Source: Microvirga sesbaniae
Lineage (GTDB): Bacteria; Pseudomonadota; Alphaproteobacteria; Rhizobiales; Beijerinckiaceae
Length of the DNA stretch: 32,669 nt
Direction of reading: 5' to 3'
NCBI RefSeq assembly: GCF_025460805.1
Contig: NZ_JAMXFJ010000046.1
Location: 1 to 32,669 of the forward strand
Below the pieces are notes generated by a model. The model was not told where the DNA came from and searched no databases. It worked only from the letters and a program-made list of their open reading frames with translations. The first letter of the stretch is position 1; each line of letters opens with the position of its first letter. Positions 28,260 through 32,669 of the stretch are shown one piece after another. Both the position numbers and the translations under genes were made by a program.

Positions 28260-30236
28260 GTGAGCGGCGGAGGATCGACCGCGAGAGACCAGGCCGGAGA
28301 GCCCCTCTGGCGTCACTTCGCCATGGCCGGGCTGATCGCCGCTCTGCTGATCCCGGTTCTCGTCTTTCCGCCTTTTCGCCTGATCGAGGCACGGCTCTAC
28401 GACATTCTCTCGGTCGTTGCGCCGCCTCTGCCGGCGCAGGCGGGCGCCGTGGTGGTGGCCATCGACGAGCCGTCCATCGGCGAAATCGGTCAGCGCTGGC
28501 CCTGGTCGCGCGAGCTTCACGCCAGGCTGGTCGAGAACCTGCGGGCCGCCGGCGCGAAGGTGATCGCCTTCGACATCATCTTCGCCGACCCGACCACGGA
28601 GGTTGCCGACACGGCTTTCGCAGGGGCGCTCGGACCGGACGTGGTGCTGGCCGCCGACGACGTGACCACGCCGCTGGCCCAGGGGATCCAGGTCACCCGG
28701 GTCATGCCTCTCGATCCCTTCCTCGATGCCGGTGCGGCCATCGGCGTGGCGTCGGTCGACCTCGACGGCGACGCCTATCTGCGCCGCATGCCGCCGTTGA
28801 AAGACAGCCTGGCGGCGGAAGTGCTTCGCCTGAAGGGCGAACCTCAGGGGCCCGCCCCGGACGGGGCCCTGATCCAGTATTTCGGGCCGGCCCGCTCCTA
28901 TCCGACCGTTTCCTATTACCAGGCCCTGAAGCCCGACGAGTTCCTGCCGCCCGGGTTCTTCAAGGACCAGGTCGTGCTGGTGGGCCTGAGCCTGAAGCAG
29001 GCGACCTCCGCCGAGATCGGCGCGCCCGATACCTTCCCGACCCCCTATACCCTTACGGAAGGCACGCTCACGGCCGGCGTGGAGGTCCAGGCCACGATCC
29101 TCGACAATCTCAGGCACAATCTCTACGTGCTGCCCGTGCCCCGGCTCGTCATGGCGCTTCTGGTGATCGCCGGGGCTCTTCTGGCCGCGTCCTTCTCCAC
29201 CCGGGGCGTGTCCTGGCGGACCGGGGTCGCGGCGGCGTTCCTGGTCGCGTTCTTCTTCGTCGGCGCCTGGGCCGTGCTGCGCCTCGGCCGCGTCTGGGCC
29301 CCGCCGGCTCTGCCGGCCGCGGCGGCGCTGGCGGTGTTCGGGGCGCGGTTCGGGCTCGATTACGCCCGCGAACGCCATCTGCGCCGCACCGTGTCGGAGG
29401 CCTTCTCGCGCTATCTCTCGCCGGATCTCGTGGCGCAGCTCGCGCGCGATCCGAGCGCCCTGAAGCTCGGCGGAGAACGGCGCGAGCTCTCGATCCTGTT
29501 CTGCGACGTGCGCGGCTTCACGACCCTGTCGGAGAAGCTGAAGGACGAGCCGGAGCGGCTGACCACGCTCATCAACCGTCTGCTCGATCCGCTCTCCGAA
29601 GCGGTGCTCGCGGAAGGCGGCACCATCGACAAATACATCGGCGATTGCGTGATGGCGTTCTGGAATGCGCCGCTGCCGAGCCCGAACCATCCCCTGCGCG
29701 CCGCCCGGGCGGCCATGCGCATGCTGGAGGCGGTCGAGACCCTGAACGCCGAGCTGAGCCGGGAGCAGGGCGAGGATGCGCCCCGCTTCGCCATCGGGGT
29801 CGGCATCAACACCGGCGATTGCGTGGTCGGCAACGTGGGCTCGCGCTGGCGCTACGATTACTCGGTCCTCGGCGATACGGTGAACCTCGCCTCGCGCCTG
29901 GAGAGCCTGTCGAAGGAATACGGCGTCTCCATCGTGCTCGGGCCCGCGACGGCGAACGCCCTGCAGGAACACTTCGTGCTGATCGAGCTCGACCGGATCG
30001 CCGTGAAAGGCCGCGCCGAGAAGACGGCCATCTTCACCATCCTGGCGCCCGCAACCCAACGGCAGGATCCGGCGCTCGCCGAGCTGATGGAGCTGCATCC
30101 CACGGTCCTCGACACCATCGGGGCCGGACGTCGGGTGGAGGCCCTCGCGCTCGTCCGGCACTGCCAGACGCTCGCCCCCTCCCTGTCGCGCTATTACGGC
30201 AAGCTTCTGCTCAAGGCGACAGCGCTCCCGGAATGA
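28260..30236 (+). CDS. CHASE2-domain class III adenylate cyclase
   Basis: The protein is 658 aa from the GTG at 28260. TM1 (about 20-38) precedes an extracytoplasmic CHASE2 domain (about 45-285: VVVAIDEPSIGEIGQRWPWS, GAKVIAFDIIFADPT). Three helices follow (about 293-312, 322-341, 347-362), then the cytoplasmic class III cyclase. Catalytic residues are present: metal-binding Asp416 (LFCDVRGFTTLSE) and Asp462 (DKYIGDCVMAF), substrate Lys458, and Asn542 and Arg546 (DTVNLASRLE). The position usually Asp in class IIIa is Ser535 (YDYSVLGD), pointing to a class IIIb-type, possibly bicarbonate-sensitive, adenylate cyclase. It lies directly downstream of a FecR-TPR-barrel gene, which suggests that envelope conditions are converted into cAMP. 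Confidence 0.93.
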   Translation: MSGGGSTARDQAGEPLWRHFAMAGLIAALLIPVLVFPPFRLIEARLYDILSVVAPPLPAQAGAVVVAIDEPSIGEIGQRWPWSRELHARLVENLRAAGAKVIAFDIIFADPTTEVADTAFAGALGPDVVLAADDVTTPLAQGIQVTRVMPLDPFLDAGAAIGVASVDLDGDAYLRRMPPLKDSLAAEVLRLKGEPQGPAPDGALIQYFGPARSYPTVSYYQALKPDEFLPPGFFKDQVVLVGLSLKQATSAEIGAPDTFPTPYTLTEGTLTAGVEVQATILDNLRHNLYVLPVPRLVMALLVIAGALLAASFSTRGVSWRTGVAAAFLVAFFFVGAWAVLRLGRVWAPPALPAAAALAVFGARFGLDYARERHLRRTVSEAFSRYLSPDLVAQLARDPSALKLGGERRELSILFCDVRGFTTLSEKLKDEPERLTTLINRLLDPLSEAVLAEGGTIDKYIGDCVMAFWNAPLPSPNHPLRAARAAMRMLEAVETLNAELSREQGEDAPRFAIGVGINTGDCVVGNVGSRWRYDYSVLGDTVNLASRLESLSKEYGVSIVLGPATANALQEHFVLIELDRIAVKGRAEKTAIFTILAPATQRQDPALAELMELHPTVLDTIGAGRRVEALALVRHCQTLAPSLSRYYGKLLLKATALPE

Positions 30237-30433
30237 CCCTCCCGCCACCGGCTTCCGGCGCCCGGGATCGCACCTTCGTCCCGCACGGTTAGGTCCGACA
30301 TGCGGTCGGCAGGCCTTTCCGACGACCTGACTTTGCGACCGAATTGCAAGTAAAACAAAGCCTTGCGCTTGAAGAAACAGCCTCTATAAGGTCGCCTCGT
30401 TTCCCGCAGCACTCTCTCGTCAAGCATCGCGCC

Positions 30434-31321
30434 ATGGACAAGATTCAAAAACTTGCCCTGGGCAGCATTTTCGTCGGAACCGTTGTTTTCGCTCTGAAAT
30501 ATGCCGCCTATTACATCACGGGCAGCATTGCGCTTTATTCGGATGCGCTGGAAAGCATCATCAATGTGGTGACGGCGGTGGCGGCCTTTCTGGCGGTGCG
30601 CCTGAGCGCCGCCCCGGCGGACGCCAACCATCCCTACGGACACCACAAGGTGGAGTATTTTTCCGCCGTCCTCGAAGGCGTTCTGATCATCGTGGCGGCG
30701 CTGGCGATCCTGCGCGAGGCCTATTTCGGGTTCCTGTCGCCCAAGATGATCGACGCCCCCATGGAGGGCTTGGCGGTCAACGCCTTCGCGGGCGTCATCA
30801 ACGCCGTCTGGTCCTGGCTGCTGATCAGCCGCGGGCGGCGCATGCGCTCCCCGGCCCTGGTGGCCGACGGGCGCCATCTCCTGACCGATGTGATGACCTC
30901 GGCGGGCGTCCTGATCGGCCTTCTGCTGGTTCCCTTCACCGGCTGGTACTGGCTCGACTCCGCCCTCGCGGCCCTGGTGGCCATCAACATCCTCTGGTCC
31001 GGCTGGGGGCTGATGAAGGAAAGCATCGGCGGCCTCATGGACGAGGCCCTGCCCGAGACGACGCTCGCCCGCGTCCGCGAGGTCATCGCGGTCAACGCGG
31101 AAGGCGCCATCGAGGCGCACGACCTGCGCACGCGCCACGCGGGCCGGATGACCTTCATCGATTTCCATCTCGTGGTGCCCGGCCACATGAGCGTGACCGA
31201 CGCCCATGACATCTGCGACCGCCTGGAGCGGGCGCTCAAGGCCGCCGTGCAGGATGCGCTCATCACGATCCACGTGGAGCCCGACAACAAGGCCAAGCAC
31301 GCCGGCATCGTGGTTCTCTGA
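30434..31321 (+). CDS. Cation diffusion facilitator family metal transporter
   Basis: The protein is 295 aa with six membrane helices followed by a cytoplasmic dimerisation domain (about 205-285: RVREVIAVNAEGAIEAHDLR, FIDFHLVVPGHMSV). Metal-site residues are Asp37 and Ser41 in IALYSDALESIINV (helix 2) and His148/Asp152 in GRHLLTDVMTSAG (helix 5). FieF has Asp where Ser41 stands, so metal choice may differ from Zn/Fe-type FieF. NHPYGHHKVEY after helix 2 is the usual family motif. It exports a divalent metal from the cytoplasm in exchange for protons. The ATG at 30434 is the family start; the frame extends 30 codons upstream without similarity. Confidence 0.92.
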   Translation: MDKIQKLALGSIFVGTVVFALKYAAYYITGSIALYSDALESIINVVTAVAAFLAVRLSAAPADANHPYGHHKVEYFSAVLEGVLIIVAALAILREAYFGFLSPKMIDAPMEGLAVNAFAGVINAVWSWLLISRGRRMRSPALVADGRHLLTDVMTSAGVLIGLLLVPFTGWYWLDSALAALVAINILWSGWGLMKESIGGLMDEALPETTLARVREVIAVNAEGAIEAHDLRTRHAGRMTFIDFHLVVPGHMSVTDAHDICDRLERALKAAVQDALITIHVEPDNKAKHAGIVVL

Positions 31322-31532
31322 CGGCCCGACGGTCTTGCGCGGAGACCTCGCCCGTGGCATTCCTGCGCGCATGACCAACCGTGCGAACCCGGCCGGAACC
31401 CTTTGGTGGCGCTCCTGACAGGAGCGGCACGTCGTCATGTTTTCCCCACGACCCTAGCCGCCATGCGCGGCAGGCAGCGTTCGTGATCCGATCAGGCCCT
31501 TCGTCATGGCGGCTCTCATCCGGAGAAGCCCC

Positions 31533-32435
31533 ATGCCTACAGATCTTGATCCACGCCCTGTCGTCCTGACCGGAGACCGCACGACCGGCCCGCTCCATCT
31601 CGGCCATTATGCCGGCTCCTTGAGGAACCGGGTCGCCCTGCAGCACAGCCACAGGCAGTATCTGCTGCTCGCGGACACCCAGGCGCTCACCGACAACGCG
31701 TCCGATCCGTCCAAGGTGCGCCGCAACGTCCTGGAGGTCGCCCTCGATTACCTCTCCGTCGGCATCGATCCGGCGCAGACGACGATCTGCGTGCAGTCCG
31801 GCCTGCCGGCTCTGGCCGAGCTCACCCTGCTCTACCTCAACTTCGTCACCGTGGCGCGCCTCGAGCGCAACCCGACCATCAAGGACGAGATCCAGGCCCG
31901 CGGCTTCGGGCGCGACATCCCGGCGGGCTTCCTCTGCTACCCGGCCGCCCAGGCGGCCGACATCACGGCTTTCAAGGCGAGCGTCGTGCCGGTCGGCGAG
32001 GACCAGGCGCCCCTGATCGAGCAGACCAACGAGATCGTGCGCCGCCTCAACCGGCAGATCGGCCGGGACGTTCTGCCCGAGGCGCGCGCCCTGATCCCGT
32101 CGGTCGGGCGCCTGCCCGGAATCGACGGCAGGGCGAAGATGAGCAAGTCGCAGGGCAACGCGATTCCGCTCTCCGCCACGCCCGACGCGATCCGGGATGC
32201 GGTCCGGCGCATGTATACGGATCCAGGCCACCTGCGCGCCGCCGACCCGGGCATCGTCGAGGGCAACGTGGTCTTCACCTATCTCGATGCTTTCGACGAC
32301 GACCATGCCGCGGTCGAGGCGCTGAAGGCGCATTACCGCCGCGGCGGTCCCGGCGACGCCGTGGTGAAGCGGCGGCTAAAGCTGCTTCCACTCACGTGGA
32401 ATCATCTCTCTTCTTTGCCGAGCCGCATTTTCTGA
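31533..32435 (+). CDS. trpS: Tryptophanyl-tRNA synthetase with altered 3' end
   Basis: The protein is 300 aa from the ATG at 31533, with GGAGAAG upstream. Class I signatures are intact: PLHLGHYAGSL (HIGH, 22-25) and GRAKMSKSQGNA (KMSKS, 202-206). LLADTQALTDN, VPVGEDQAPLIEQTNEIVRR and the C-terminal GDAVVKRRL match bacterial TrpRS. Homologues are about 330-350 aa. After Leu282 the reading enters a palindromic repeat and ends with unrelated residues (KLLPLTWNHLSSLPSRIF). The last 50 or so residues, including the helix that helps position the tRNA anticodon, are therefore lost. A second trpS elsewhere is expected if the organism depends on this function. It may be a decaying accessory copy. Confidence 0.85.
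   Translation: MPTDLDPRPVVLTGDRTTGPLHLGHYAGSLRNRVALQHSHRQYLLLADTQALTDNASDPSKVRRNVLEVALDYLSVGIDPAQTTICVQSGLPALAELTLLYLNFVTVARLERNPTIKDEIQARGFGRDIPAGFLCYPAAQAADITAFKASVVPVGEDQAPLIEQTNEIVRRLNRQIGRDVLPEARALIPSVGRLPGIDGRAKMSKSQGNAIPLSATPDAIRDAVRRMYTDPGHLRAADPGIVEGNVVFTYLDAFDDDHAAVEALKAHYRRGGPGDAVVKRRLKLLPLTWNHLSSLPSRIF
32386..32401. repeat. Short palindrome at the trpS break point
   Basis: TTCCAC (32386-32391) and GTGGAA (32396-32401) enclose TCAC. It lies 7 bases after the last codon that matches TrpRS. This looks like a further palindromic repeat type, differing from the AAAAGTGG family. Confidence 0.55.
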
Positions 32436-32472
32436 CGGTGAACCGGATCCACTTCACCGAAAAATGCTCTAG
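32425..32472. repeat. Palindromic repeat with CCGGATCCAC loop and changed stems
   Basis: The outer arms are GCATTTT (32425-32431) and AAAATGC (32461-32467). The inner stem is CGGTGAA (32436-32442) and TTCACCG (32453-32459) with loop CCGGATCCAC. It ends GCTCTAG like the copy at 23790-23840. Both stems differ from other copies yet still pair perfectly. Confidence 0.8.
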
Positions 32473-32473
32473 G

Positions 32474-32489
32474 CTGAATCGACATTCAG
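32474..32489. repeat. Small inverted repeat over the transposase stop codon
   Basis: CTGAAT (32474-32479) and ATTCAG (32484-32489) are separated by CGAC and cover the TGA of the transposase gene. It may be part of the insertion-sequence end, or a short terminator hairpin. Confidence 0.4.
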
Positions 32490-32669
32490 CGCATCCATTG
32501 TAGTGCCGCGGCGATCAGAATGAAGCTGAGGAAGTTTGCGGCCCTTCGGTCATAACGGGTGGCAATACGGCGGCAATGTTTGAGTTTGTTGAAGCAGCGC
32601 TCGATCAGGTTGCGCGCCTTGTAGGCCTCACAGTCATAAGGGATCAGGACCTTTCGCGTGGGATTGCAC
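32486..32669 (-). mobile_element. IS5-family insertion sequence, 3' end of DDE transposase gene
   Basis: Sixty codons at the window edge, minus strand, read CNPTRKVLIPYDCEAYKARN, then LIERCFNKLKHCRRIATRYD and RRAANFLSFILIAAALQWMR, followed by a stop. They contain the Y-2-R-3-E-6-K signature of IS4/IS5 transposases (YKARNLIERCFNKLK); the Glu is the third acidic residue of the DDE triad. The C-terminal RRIATRYDRRAANFLSF-type sequence is typical of the IS427 group. The 5' part and the other terminus lie beyond the window. The element abuts a palindromic repeat and the broken trpS end. Confidence 0.9.

Noticed and set aside
28053..30248. 731-codon minus-strand frame over the cyclase gene
   Set aside because: Shadow of the cyclase, whose catalytic residues are all present in the sense frame.
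1..32669. tRNA, rRNA or riboswitch
   Set aside because: No cloverleaf, rRNA segment or recognisable riboswitch core was seen on reading the intergenic stretches. A covariance-model scan would be needed to exclude small RNAs.

Overview
The window is GC-rich, densely coded chromosomal DNA from an alphaproteobacterium of the order Hyphomicrobiales (Rhizobiales). Gene content and repeat style suggest Methylobacteriaceae or relatives such as Microvirga. The supporting features are a DUF6894-type protein, PRC-barrel and DUF454 proteins, several HWE/HisKA_2 kinases, a bacteriophytochrome, isocitrate lyase divergent from a PrpR/RamB-type regulator, and many palindromic intergenic elements of the rhizobial kind (stem, then a CCGGATCCAC-like loop, then stem). 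The taxonomic placement is inference. No rRNA, tRNA or CRISPR array was seen.

Layout. Positions 1-7,500 are an accessory, partly eroded region. It holds the 3' end of a secreted RTX protein with a lyase-like segment, a cluster of nested palindromic repeats, an integrase remnant running into a small membrane-protein gene, a second truncated RTX tail, and a series of small proteins: DUF6894, a 52-aa helical protein, a 64-aa protein, a PRC-barrel protein, two paralogous secreted Cys-pair proteins and a 38-aa membrane peptide. It ends with a DUF454 gene whose 5' end is split by a palindromic repeat. An amidase follows (7,554-8,852).

Positions 9,016-19,342 are a compact nine-gene minus-strand array. 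In transcription order it encodes an OsmF-type substrate-binding protein, a YehY permease, a YehX ATPase, a YehW permease, heme oxygenase, bacteriophytochrome kinase, an Rcp1-type response regulator, a REC-HisKA_2 hybrid and a dCache-HAMP-PAS-HWE kinase. Three junctions are ATGA stop/start overlaps and most others have 0-9 nt gaps. The osmolyte importer and the red-light sensor system therefore look translationally coupled, which is the most striking feature here.

Positions 19,476-22,743 form a glyoxylate-shunt block: a DUF4170-like gene, aceA, and a divergent XRE/DUF2083 regulator with a palindromic operator abutting its start codon. A class I glutamine amidotransferase gene converges on the regulator. 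Positions 23,488-24,042 are gene-free and rich in repeats, followed by a stand-alone receiver protein.

Positions 24,605-30,236 hold a two-gene unit: a 1,217-aa FecR-TPR-outer-membrane-barrel protein and a CHASE2 adenylate cyclase, a plausible envelope-to-cAMP signalling pair. A CDF metal transporter follows. Last is a tryptophanyl-tRNA synthetase gene whose 3' end has been replaced by palindromic repeats, next to an IS5-type transposase gene that runs off the window.

A recurrent theme is a family of nested palindromic repeats with a conserved loop and covarying stems. At least ten copies are present, and two of them sit inside or at the end of genes.
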